A stretch of DNA of 64,000 bases from CAYYYJ01 sp964631205. GTDB taxonomy: Archaea; Aenigmatarchaeota; Aenigmatarchaeia; QMZP01; JACQNV01. The stretch covers positions 1 through 64,000 of the forward strand of contig CAZVWU010000001.1 of assembly GCA_964631205.1 (NCBI GenBank), given 5' to 3'. The notes beneath the pieces are model-generated. The model was given only the letters and a program-made list of their open reading frames with translations, was not told where the DNA came from and ran no database searches. Below, in pieces: positions 57,016 to 64,000 of the stretch; position 1 is the stretch's first letter, and every line of letters starts with the position of its first letter. The position numbers and the translations under genes are program-made.

Positions 57016-57624
57016 TCAACTATCAGTCTTATACCGCCTTCTTTTTGAAATCTCATCCAGCCTTTTCAACACTTCCGGGCTTTTTTCAAAATCTTTCTTA
57101 TACCCATCAATAATATTTTTCCAGCAAACATCAAGAATTTTTGAATGTGTTGAGTTCAATGCCTCATACAAAAGGTACAGGTCTGTTGCATAATCCTCAA
57201 CTCTTTTTGTAAATTTTCCCAAGCCAAAATCTATAATATACAGCTGGTTTTCTTTAAGAATAAAATTGGAAGTTGTAAGGTCCCCGTGCATTATCCCGGC
57301 TGAATGGACATGGGCAATTATTTCTCCAATTTCTGTTGACAGGTTTACAAGCTCTTCTTTTTCCAGATCATTGAGAACATCTTTGAGTTTCTTCCCTTCT
57401 ATATATTCCAGTTTTAAAATAGAGGCTTGTTGTTCTAAAACCAAAGGGACAGGCAGCCCCGTCCTTCTTGCCTTGTCAAACAAGCTGGCTTCTATTGAAG
57501 TCCTTTGTTTCCTTATCGAATTGTCTAGCTCAGGAATCCTGTAGGATTTTTTAATCCGTTCTTTAATTACAGAATTTCCTTCAAGGCCGATCACTGCCTC
57601 CGCTCCCTTAGCAAGGATTTCCAT
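57016..57624 (-). CDS. bud32: KEOPS complex kinase Bud32
   Basis: A 202-residue atypical small protein kinase/ATPase of KEOPS, needed for t6A37 in tRNA. KGAEAVIGLEG opens the N-lobe, VIKERIKKSYR gives the ATP lysine and IPELD follows; the catalytic loop is IMHGDLTTSNF and the metal site IIDFGLGKF. The C-terminus is basic (SKRRRYKTDS). In many archaea it is fused to Kae1; here it stands alone. Confidence 0.95.
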   Translation of the reverse strand: MEILAKGAEAVIGLEGNSVIKERIKKSYRIPELDNSIRKQRTSIEASLFDKARRTGLPVPLVLEQQASILKLEYIEGKKLKDVLNDLEKEELVNLSTEIGEIIAHVHSAGIMHGDLTTSNFILKENQLYIIDFGLGKFTKRVEDYATDLYLLYEALNSTHSKILDVCWKNIIDGYKKDFEKSPEVLKRLDEISKRRRYKTDS

Positions 57625-57653
57625 AGACTCTATTTAAGAATCAGCTTAAAAAA

Positions 57654-58259
57654 CTAATACTCAACACCCCTTCTTCCCAAAACCTTGTTCCTTTTCTTAT
57701 TGAAGGGGTGTTTTATTGAGACGATCTCATTCACATAATCAGCAGCATCCATTATCTCTTCAGGGCATCCCCTGCCTGTCAAAACAAGCTCAATATTTTT
57801 CGGCTTCCCCATCATCAGTTCCAAAACATCATCCACATCCAGATGCTTCATGCTAAGGACAACATTTATTTCATCGAGTATGACAAAATCAAATCTTCCT
57901 GAAGCCATCACCTTTTTTGCAAACTCCAGCCCCTTTTTGTAAAGCTCTTTCTCATCTTCAAACTCGTAAAAGATCGCTTTTGAAGGCTTTACAATCCCTT
58001 TTTTTATCTGGTCCGCATAAGGTGTTGATTGCCCGAACTCAAAAAATTTCATCCTCCTCTTCAGGTATTTTTCAGCTGCAAGGATCTCCCCAAAATAATA
58101 CCCGCCTTTCATGAACTGGATGACGCACACACGGAACCCCTGGCCGATTGCCCTAAAAGCAAGCCCAAGAGAAGCAGTTGTCTTGCCTTTTCCATTTCCT
58201 GTATAGACATGTATCAGGCCAAGCTCGTTTTTAAACTGGGCGTTTTCTTTTCTGGGCAT
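57654..58259 (-). CDS. cobO: Corrinoid adenosyltransferase (CobA/CobO type)
   Basis: A 201-residue P-loop enzyme that adenosylates cob(I)alamin: IHVYTGNGKGKTTASLGLAF, VCVIQFMKGG, FVILDEINVVLSM and VLTGRGCPEEIMDAADYVNE are diagnostic. I start at ATG 58259 (MPRKENAQF); a longer frame would translate the family 1 palindrome that lies just upstream (58269-58305). A B12 salvage enzyme with no other cobalamin genes in the window. Confidence 0.9.
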   Translation of the reverse strand: MPRKENAQFKNELGLIHVYTGNGKGKTTASLGLAFRAIGQGFRVCVIQFMKGGYYFGEILAAEKYLKRRMKFFEFGQSTPYADQIKKGIVKPSKAIFYEFEDEKELYKKGLEFAKKVMASGRFDFVILDEINVVLSMKHLDVDDVLELMMGKPKNIELVLTGRGCPEEIMDAADYVNEIVSIKHPFNKKRNKVLGRRGVEY

Positions 58260-58261
58260 AA

Positions 58262-58316
58262 ACAGCTGGAAACCGATCTTATATGATTTGTTAAAGATCG
58301 GTTTCGTCCCTCTAAA
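58262..58316 (-). repeat. Family 1 palindrome in the cobO leader
   Basis: Perfect 12-bp arms GAAACCGATCTT (58269-58280) and AAGATCGGTTTC (58294-58305), 13-nt loop. On the gene strand it reads AGGGACGAAAC, stem, GTTTCCAGCTGTTT, ATG, the same geometry as in aIF5A. Confidence 0.82.
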
Positions 58317-58369
58317 AAACAAAATATATTTGTTTTCAGGCTAAATAAAGATTTTCAAAAAAACCCGGC

Positions 58370-59500
58370 TCACCTTGTGATCTTCAGCCTTTCTATTTCT
58401 TCTTTCATTTTTTTTATCCTGGGCTTTTCAAAATGCTTCCTGGCAGGCTCAAGCAATTTTATTATTGATTCTGCGGCTGCCTTTTTCAGGTCCAGCGGAT
58501 GCAGCTTCCCTTCTCGAAAAGATTTTTCCAGATCTGAAAAAGACCAGAAAGTTATGTCGCCGCCGAATTTGGGTGGCCTCTCGACCCTTAAAGAATATTT
58601 TTCCCTGGAAAACAAAAGATGCTTGCACCAGTCAAGAACAGGGTTGAAATCCGTCTCTTTTTCAGGGCAGAATGCGTTTTGCAGCTTTTGCCTGATCTCT
58701 TCTGGCGAATCGTGAATGAACACTGCCGATCCGGGAATGCTTTTGCTCATTTTCATTGATGTCCATATTTCTCGTATGCTTTCCTTTGGGATTGGCCAGA
58801 CAGGAGGTTTTTGCAACCCCAGAATAAGGTGGTGGTGTATTGCGACAGGCTTGTATCTCTCCCCTTCTTTAGCTAACGGGTTTATCTTTAATTTTTCTGC
58901 GACCTCCCTTGCAATAACATGGGCTTTCCTTTGGTCTGTCCCTGCATGAGCAAGATTAATCCCCATTGCAAAAATGTCAGCGACCTGCATTGGCGGATAA
59001 ATAAGCTTGGCGAAATCAATTGATTCCTCCTGCTTTCTGGCCATGATATCTATGCTTCTGAGGTTTCTGTTAAGGGTGATATTTTTTGAGACATCTATGA
59101 CGGTAGCCCAGTAGTCATCATTATTGTGGTACAAATCTGTGCCGAGAACAAATTTCACTTTCTCCTGATCCCCTCCCATAATTTCCAGGCTAATCTTCAT
59201 GCCTTCCTTGAAGTAAGCCCCTGCTATATTTTTTATTACTTCCCTGTTCCCACCAAGTTTGTCATTTATCCAGGAATGCCAGTCCGCAAGGAAGATCCTT
59301 GCAGTGGCCCCTGCTTTTTGAAAATCAGCTATTTTTTTGCCATTCATCAGGCCAGTCCCCAAATGTATCAGGCCAGATATCTCAAATCCTACATAATGCT
59401 CTAGTTTTATCGCTGTTTCAAGCATCCATTTGAGATCCTGCTCTGTTAAAACTTCTTCAGTATTTCTGATTATCAGGTCAAGCTTTTTCTCAGAATCCAT
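58370..59500 (-). CDS. tyrS: Tyrosyl-tRNA synthetase
   Basis: A 376-residue archaeal/eukaryotic-type TyrRS. The HIGH-like motif is HLGTG (GLIHLGTG), tyrosine-pocket residues lie in HYVGFEISG and YPPMQVADIF, and the KMSKS loop is MKMSKSIPGS. Length is slightly above the archaeal norm of about 310-360. I start at ATG 59500; the longer frame runs into the divergent gene. The start lies 49 nt from the beta-CASP gene start. Confidence 0.93.
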   Translation of the reverse strand: MDSEKKLDLIIRNTEEVLTEQDLKWMLETAIKLEHYVGFEISGLIHLGTGLMNGKKIADFQKAGATARIFLADWHSWINDKLGGNREVIKNIAGAYFKEGMKISLEIMGGDQEKVKFVLGTDLYHNNDDYWATVIDVSKNITLNRNLRSIDIMARKQEESIDFAKLIYPPMQVADIFAMGINLAHAGTDQRKAHVIAREVAEKLKINPLAKEGERYKPVAIHHHLILGLQKPPVWPIPKESIREIWTSMKMSKSIPGSAVFIHDSPEEIRQKLQNAFCPEKETDFNPVLDWCKHLLFSREKYSLRVERPPKFGGDITFWSFSDLEKSFREGKLHPLDLKKAAAESIIKLLEPARKHFEKPRIKKMKEEIERLKITR

Positions 59501-59549
59501 ATATACTCTTTCTTTTAAGATATTAAAATACGCGTCCCGAATATTACCA

Positions 59550-60797
59550 ATGATCGAAATCACAACATTAGGGGCTGGGCACGAAATAGGGCGTTCAGCT
59601 TTCTTTGTTGACACCGGAGTTGAGAAATTCCTTTTGGATTACGGGCTCAACAGCCAGACATTCCAAGCTCCATTACAACCTCCTTTAAATCTGGATGCTG
59701 TTTTTATTTCCCATGCGCACCTTGACCATTGCGGGATGGCGCCTCAGCTTTACAAACAAGGCTACCTGAAAAAAGTTTTTGCAACCAAAACAACCATCGA
59801 ATTGTCTGGTTTATTGCTGAAGGATTCCTTAAAAATCCAGAACAGGAGAGGACTTGAGCCTTTTTATCTGGGGCATGATATTGAAAAGATGGGTCATAAC
59901 TCCGAGCCTGTCGAATTTGATGAGCAGCTTTTGTTCAGCAAGACTTCTGTGACTTTCAAGGATGCCGGCCACATACCAGGGTCTGCTGCAATATTGATGG
60001 ATTCTGGAAAAACAAGGCTCCTTTACACAGGCGACATAAAGTATATAGAGACAGCCCTCATGAACGCGGCTTACAAAAATTATAAGGATGTGGATGCGAT
60101 GATAGTTGAGTCTACATATTCCTACCAGAACCATCCTGATAGGGCCAAGCTGGTTGAAAACTTAAGGGAGAAGGTGAAGGAGACCGTTGAAAAGGACGGA
60201 ATTGTGCTGCTTCCGAGTTTTGCGATTGGCAGGACCCAGGAGATGCTGCTGCTTTTGCATGATTTGAATATACCTATTTATCTGGATGGGATGGGGATAG
60301 ATGCAACAAGGATAATTCTGGACAACCCAGATTCCATAAGGGAGCCGGAAAAATTAAAGAAAGCCTTCGGAAAAGCGCACAAAGTCGAGTCTTTCCGTGA
60401 TAGGAAAAAAATACTGAATGAAAACTGCATAGTCATTGCTTCTGCAGGCATGCTTCAGGGCGGGCCTATGCATTATTACCTGAAAAAGCTTTACAAAAAG
60501 GAAAACTGCGTTTTGATTTTTAATGGCTTCCAGCCACAAGGGACTACTGGAAGAAGCCTGCTAGAGAAGCACAGGATAATTTCTGATGGGTCGGAAGTTG
60601 AAGTGAAAATGGAGCTCCAGTTCATGGATTTTTCAGCGCATATAGGCCGCGACAATTTATTCAAATTCATAGAGCACGCAAATCCCAAAAAAGTCATTCC
60701 AGTTCATGGGGAATTTGTGCCTGAATTTGCCGCAGAGCTAAAGGACAAAGGGTTTGATGCTGTAGGGCCGAAGAACGGGGACGTAATAAAGATTTAA
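59550..60797 (+). CDS. Beta-CASP metallo-beta-lactamase ribonuclease
   Basis: A 415-residue MBL/beta-CASP nuclease. Motif 2 is SHAHLDHCG, further metal ligands lie in DAGHIPGS and YTGDIKY, beta-CASP motifs in VESTYSYQNHP and NCIVIASAGMLQGGPM, and the final His in VIPVHGE. No N-terminal KH domains, so it is aCPSF2- or aRNase J-like rather than aCPSF1. It should process or degrade RNA in the cytoplasm. Start at ATG 59550. Confidence 0.9.
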   Translation: MIEITTLGAGHEIGRSAFFVDTGVEKFLLDYGLNSQTFQAPLQPPLNLDAVFISHAHLDHCGMAPQLYKQGYLKKVFATKTTIELSGLLLKDSLKIQNRRGLEPFYLGHDIEKMGHNSEPVEFDEQLLFSKTSVTFKDAGHIPGSAAILMDSGKTRLLYTGDIKYIETALMNAAYKNYKDVDAMIVESTYSYQNHPDRAKLVENLREKVKETVEKDGIVLLPSFAIGRTQEMLLLLHDLNIPIYLDGMGIDATRIILDNPDSIREPEKLKKAFGKAHKVESFRDRKKILNENCIVIASAGMLQGGPMHYYLKKLYKKENCVLIFNGFQPQGTTGRSLLEKHRIISDGSEVEVKMELQFMDFSAHIGRDNLFKFIEHANPKKVIPVHGEFVPEFAAELKDKGFDAVGPKNGDVIKI

Positions 60798-61225
60798 TCC
60801 GATGATCTCAGTTTTTTAACAAGGTTTTCTATTTCTTCCTCTCCTATCTGTTTCCTATCCGCTGAGTCTAATAATATTTTTTTGTAAAATTCCTTGTCAT
60901 CAATATCATATTTTATTCGTGGTGAAACATGCAGATGCAAATGGCCAATACTCTGGCCGGCTTCTCTTCCGTCTTGAATAATCAAATTAAAGGCAGTTGA
61001 CTTAAAGGCGTTTGTTAGAATATTGTACACGTTTTTCACAGAATTGAACATATCTACTATCTCTTCTTCTGTCAGCTCGACAAATTTCTCAACATGCCTT
61101 TTTGGAATGATTAAAACATGCCCTGGAACAACGGGCTTTATATCGATCATAGCGATGCTCTTCTCATTTTGATAAAAAGATTCTTTCTTCCTGACGTCCG
61201 GATCGCAGAAAACACATGCTTTCAT
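60794..61225 (-). CDS. HIT-family hydrolase
   Basis: A 143-residue histidine-triad protein: N-terminal zinc-type CVFCDPDV, substrate strand KPVVPGHVLIIPKRHVE, and the triad QSIGHLHLHVSPR. Members hydrolyse nucleoside phosphoramidates, dinucleotides or 5'-adenylated RNA/DNA. It overlaps the beta-CASP stop by 4 nt and is divergent from rtcA (27 nt between starts). A second HIT gene lies at 62815. Confidence 0.9.
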   Translation of the reverse strand: MKACVFCDPDVRKKESFYQNEKSIAMIDIKPVVPGHVLIIPKRHVEKFVELTEEEIVDMFNSVKNVYNILTNAFKSTAFNLIIQDGREAGQSIGHLHLHVSPRIKYDIDDKEFYKKILLDSADRKQIGEEEIENLVKKLRSSD

Positions 61226-61252
61226 ATAGCTGATATTGTTTAATACTTATTT

Positions 61253-62266
61253 ATGATCGAAATCGACGGTTCCCAAGGCGAAGGCGGCGGCCAGATTTTA
61301 AGGACGGCCATAGGGTTGTCTGCTGTAACAGGCAAGCATGTGAAAATTTTCAACATCAGAAAAGGCAGGCCTAATCCAGGGCTCCAGGCACAGCATTTGG
61401 TTGGGATAAAGGCTGTTTCTGAAATCTGCGATGGAAAATTAAATGGAGCAGATCTCAGATCAACTGAAGTTGAGTTTACTCCGGGAAAAATTAAAGGCGG
61501 GGATTATAAATTTGATGTCGGGACAGCGGGTGCTGTTACTCTTGTTCTGCAGAGCCTCACTATTCCTGCAATCCATGCGGACAAAGAAATTAATTTTGAG
61601 ATAATTGGAGGCACGCATGTGAGCTGGTCTCCTACTTTTGATTATTTCCAGCATATTTTTTGCGGATGGCTTAAAACTTTAGGTATCCAGATAGAAGCGG
61701 GAATTTTAAAATATGGGTTTTATCCTAAAGGCGGTGGAAGAGTAAAAGTTTCTATTCAGCCAGCAGCACCAAAAAATTTACAGTTAACTGAAAGAGGAGA
61801 TTATTTGAGAACTGATATTTTTTCAAATGCTTCAAGGGAACTTCAAAAAAATAAAGTTGTGGAGAGGCAGATAGAAGGGGCTGAAAAAATAATAAAAACA
61901 ACTAATAAAATGGAAGCATATGTCGACTCTCTGTCAACTGGAACAGCTGTCCATATGCACTCACATTATAAAAATTGCCAATTAGGCTCTTCTGTAATTG
62001 GCGAAAGAAATAAATCCGCAGAAAAAGTTGGGGAGGAAGCAGCAGAGAAATTAAAAAAGCAGATGGATTCCGGAGCGACCATGGACGAATGGATGTCCGA
62101 CCAAATCCTCCCTTTTCTGGCTCTTGCAAAAGGAAAGTCTGAATTTATAACCTCTGTGCTGACGAAGCACGCAGAAACAAATATCTGGGTAATAAAGAAA
62201 TTTTTGGATGTGGAGTTCAACGTGGACTGCTTGGAGAAAGGGGTAAAGATAAGTTGTCGAAGTTAA
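61253..62266 (+). CDS. rtcA: RNA 3'-terminal phosphate cyclase
   Basis: A 337-residue RtcA that turns RNA 3'-phosphates into 2',3'-cyclic phosphates with ATP. GSQGEGGGQILRTAIGLSAV, RPNPGLQAQHL, GTAGAVTLVLQSL and SWSPTFDYF are family landmarks; WMSDQILPFLALAKG and TKHAETNIWVIKKFL near the end give the nucleotidyl-histidine region. Length is typical. It pairs logically with ThpR at 37754 in RNA-end metabolism. Confidence 0.95.
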   Translation: MIEIDGSQGEGGGQILRTAIGLSAVTGKHVKIFNIRKGRPNPGLQAQHLVGIKAVSEICDGKLNGADLRSTEVEFTPGKIKGGDYKFDVGTAGAVTLVLQSLTIPAIHADKEINFEIIGGTHVSWSPTFDYFQHIFCGWLKTLGIQIEAGILKYGFYPKGGGRVKVSIQPAAPKNLQLTERGDYLRTDIFSNASRELQKNKVVERQIEGAEKIIKTTNKMEAYVDSLSTGTAVHMHSHYKNCQLGSSVIGERNKSAEKVGEEAAEKLKKQMDSGATMDEWMSDQILPFLALAKGKSEFITSVLTKHAETNIWVIKKFLDVEFNVDCLEKGVKISCRS

Positions 62267-62274
62267 AAAGATTA

Positions 62275-62287
62275 GCTTTATAAATAA
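62275..62287 (+). promoter_or_regulatory. TATA box of idi
   Basis: GCTTTATAAATA at about 62275-62286 lies about 25 nt before the ATG at 62305, consistent with a leaderless mRNA and arguing against an earlier start. Confidence 0.5.
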
Positions 62288-62304
62288 TATTGCGAATTAA
62301 TTTT

Positions 62305-62826
62305 ATGGAACAAGTAATATTAGTTGACGAGAGAGATAATGAAATCGGATTAGGCGAGAAGATGCAGACCCATAAGGAAGGAAAACTCCACAGGGCTTTT
62401 TCTGTATTTGTTTTCAATTCAAAGGGTGAGACACTGCTCCAGAAAAGGGCAGCCACTAAATATCATGGCGGTGGTCTTTGGTCTAACACTTGCTGCTCAC
62501 ATCCTAGAAAAGGCGAAACTCCAGAAGTAGCTGCAAAGAGGAGGCTTCAGGAAGAGATGGGCTTTGTTTGTGATTTAAAGACGCTTTATTGGTTTATTTA
62601 CAAAACAGACGTGAGCAATGATCTGATAGAGCATGAATTAGATCATGTAATTGTAGGCAAGTTTGATGAACAACCAAAAATAAATTCCGAAGAAGTAGCT
62701 GACTGGAAATGGGTTAGTTTAGAAGAGCTTAAAAAAGATATGGAAAATAAACCAGAACAATATACATTCTGGTTCAAAAAGGTCATGGAAAGGGTAGGAT
62801 TTGATATTAAAAAGCTACAAGCCTAA
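62305..62826 (+). CDS. idi: Isopentenyl-diphosphate delta-isomerase, type 1
   Basis: A 173-residue type 1 IDI of the Nudix fold, interconverting IPP and DMAPP for isoprenoid lipids. Active-site motifs are LWSNTCCSHPRKGE (Cys) and the Nudix stretch AAKRRLQEEMG, with HELDHVIVG. Most archaea use the unrelated flavin type 2 enzyme; type 1 is less usual there and may have been acquired. Start ATG 62305. Its stop overlaps the convergent HIT gene by 12 nt. Confidence 0.93.
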   Translation: MEQVILVDERDNEIGLGEKMQTHKEGKLHRAFSVFVFNSKGETLLQKRAATKYHGGGLWSNTCCSHPRKGETPEVAAKRRLQEEMGFVCDLKTLYWFIYKTDVSNDLIEHELDHVIVGKFDEQPKINSEEVADWKWVSLEELKKDMENKPEQYTFWFKKVMERVGFDIKKLQA

Positions 62827-63234
62827 GTTATTTAAAACTTTTTCCTTCTCTTGGTCTGTCACCCACTTGAAAATATCTTTTTCAAAAACCTGCACTTTTT
62901 TATAGAGTTCGTCTTCCAGACCCCTTGGTAGCAAGTGTACATGCAGGTGGTTCACTTTCAAATCACTTTCCTCCAAAAATGACCTATGGTGTTGTTTTAT
63001 ATCGCAGCCTCGGGAAATTCTAGACAATATTTTTTCTTCAAACTCTATTATTGTATCGAACAATTCCTTTTTCTCGTCTTCTTTTAATTCAGACAATTTT
63101 TCAACATGCCGCCTTGGGATGACCAGCAAGTGGCCTGCCATTAATCTGGGATTGCTGAGCATGACAAAAACTTTTTGTTTTTCCTTTAAAATTATATTCC
63201 TTTTAGGGTCAAGATTGCAAAAAGCACAACTCAT
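62815..63234 (-). CDS. HIT-family hydrolase
   Basis: A 139-residue histidine-triad protein: CAFCNLDPKRN, LMAGHLLVIPRRHVE and the triad VNHLHVHLLPR. It differs enough from the 60794 protein to be a separate subfamily; QHHRSFLEESDLKVNHLHVH replaces the usual QxxGQxxxHxHxH. Its start overlaps the DRG gene's stop by 4 nt, so the two are translated together. Confidence 0.88.
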   Translation of the reverse strand: MSCAFCNLDPKRNIILKEKQKVFVMLSNPRLMAGHLLVIPRRHVEKLSELKEDEKKELFDTIIEFEEKILSRISRGCDIKQHHRSFLEESDLKVNHLHVHLLPRGLEDELYKKVQVFEKDIFKWVTDQEKEKVLNNLGL

Positions 63235-64000
63235 AAGTGTATTTCAACTATGTCCTTATCCTTTAATTTATAACCACTTCCCAAATTTTGGCCGGAAAAC
63301 TTTGCAGAACCCCACACCCTTGCATACTTCAAATCCCCATCCCAGCCCCTGATGATTTTGTTGGCAACATCAGCCACTGTAGCTTCTTTCTTCATTATGA
63401 ACGGCTGCTTTAAATCTGGCTCTTTGCCTATTTGTTTTGTGTAAACCCTTATCAGGCCGAGTTTTTTCCAAATTTTTTCTTTCATTTCCTCTAAACCTGT
63501 TTTTTGCTGAGCTGATATTAAAACAGAATCTTTTATCGATTTTTTTATTTCTTCTAATCTTTTTTTATCAACAGTATCAGATTTTGTAATTACAGGGAGA
63601 GAAGGCACATAAACCCTGTTGGTTTTGATCGAGTCTATAAACCTGTCTATGTCAGGATCCTCTTTTAGAAGAACATCTGCATTAAGAATCTTGGACTCTT
63701 GAAGGATCGATTTGATAATATTTTCATTTATGTTTTTTAATTTGACAGTTGAGCCTACACTTATCCCGCCAAAAGATTTTTTTGTTATTTTTATTTCCGG
63801 GGGCTCCTTGTCCAGCCTGAAATTTGAATCATATAATTCCTTTTTTATTATTTCCAATTCCTTCTCGGCTCTTGCTGCAGAGGCTACAAGAAGCACCAAG
63901 TCTGCGTTCCTTGCGACTGCCAAAACTTCTTTGCCCCTGCCGGCGCCGGAACTGGCGCCTTCTATTACCCCAGGAAGATCCAAAACCTGTATGTGCGCAT
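63231..64000 (-). CDS. drg: DRG-family GTPase (5' end outside the window)
   Basis: About 256 residues of the C-terminal part of an OBG/DRG-type GTPase. The G3 motif is at the window edge (LDLPGVIEGASSGAGRG), G4 is ITKSD and G5 near LISAQQ; a C-terminal TGS domain (VYTKQIGKEPDLKQPFIMKK ... DKDIVEIHL) ends it. DRG proteins associate with translation. P-loop and HTH start lie beyond base 64000. Confidence 0.92.
   Translation of the reverse strand, partial: AHIQVLDLPGVIEGASSGAGRGKEVLAVARNADLVLLVASAARAEKELEIIKKELYDSNFRLDKEPPEIKITKKSFGGISVGSTVKLKNINENIIKSILQESKILNADVLLKEDPDIDRFIDSIKTNRVYVPSLPVITKSDTVDKKRLEEIKKSIKDSVLISAQQKTGLEEMKEKIWKKLGLIRVYTKQIGKEPDLKQPFIMKKEATVADVANKIIRGWDGDLKYARVWGSAKFSGQNLGSGYKLKDKDIVEIHL

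Noticed and set aside
59430..59549. Longer N-terminus for the beta-CASP nuclease
   Set aside because: The added 40 residues are antisense to tyrS and have no similarity to the family; MIEITTLGAG is the normal start.

Overview
The window is archaeal. It carries Rpo3, TFB, RadA, aIF5A, aEF1B, Trm1, TrmG10, GatD, KEOPS Bud32, an archaeal SRP RNA, eukaryote-like ribosomal proteins (eS26, eL14, eL34, eL35) and TATA-type, often leaderless, promoters. Short intergenic gaps, GC that looks to be near 40% (not computed), bacterial-style metabolic genes beside archaeal information genes, and broken-up ribosomal operons would fit a DPANN-type archaeon (Woesearchaeota/Pacearchaeota-like). That placement is inference; no marker here proves the phylum.

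Layout. 1-3.4 kb: SDR oxidoreductase, beta-propeller protein and a two-gene MgtE/SLC41-type transporter. 3.5-8.2 kb: P-type ATPase, GatD, Rpo3. 8.3-9.25 kb holds no protein gene: it has an intron-bearing tRNA-Leu, a full SRP RNA that folds by hand, and a dense hairpin field. 9.25-14.4 kb: SpoIIM-like protein, thymidylate kinase, a frameshifted gene, glycosyltransferase, an Adk-Ndk fusion and a membrane zincin-like protein. 14.6-25.6 kb: phosphoesterase, five tRNAs in this and the next stretch, a GlmS-GlmM-GlmU UDP-GlcNAc operon, HerA-like ATPase, PRC-barrel protein, M24 peptidase and a ferredoxin-linked class III cyclase. 25.6-31.6 kb: eL35, Trm1, TFB and exported unknowns. 31.6-39.9 kb: tRNA-Arg with two large introns, TrmG10, GatB, membrane glycosyltransferases, ThpR, an ExeA-like ATPase and a PRC-barrel protein. 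40-47.3 kb: RadA, an exported coiled-coil/lipoprotein cluster, a membrane HTH regulator, RPA and two Tat-exported zincin-like paralogues. 47.3-57.6 kb: eS26, aIF5A, aEF1B and the tail of the spc ribosomal operon (uS5-uL30-uL15-SecY-AdkA-like-EMC3-eL34-eL14) with foreign genes inside it. 57.6-64 kb: CobO, TyrRS, beta-CASP nuclease, RtcA, IDI, two HIT proteins and a DRG GTPase.

The most unusual signal is not a protein. About a dozen short palindromes share fixed edges (GGGAYGAAAY on the left, RTTTCCARYT on the right), but each has its own stem sequence that stays self-complementary. They sit just upstream of start codons (tmk, aIF5A, CobO), between co-directional genes, inside SRP RNA, inside tRNA genes, and inside one another. 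A second A/T-rich family (TTTCTTTKGGTTATA plus a CTTTC/GAAAG hairpin) shares these niches. Six of the seven tRNA genes are interrupted, three of them in the D-loop or T-loop, and the repeats account for much of the inserted sequence.
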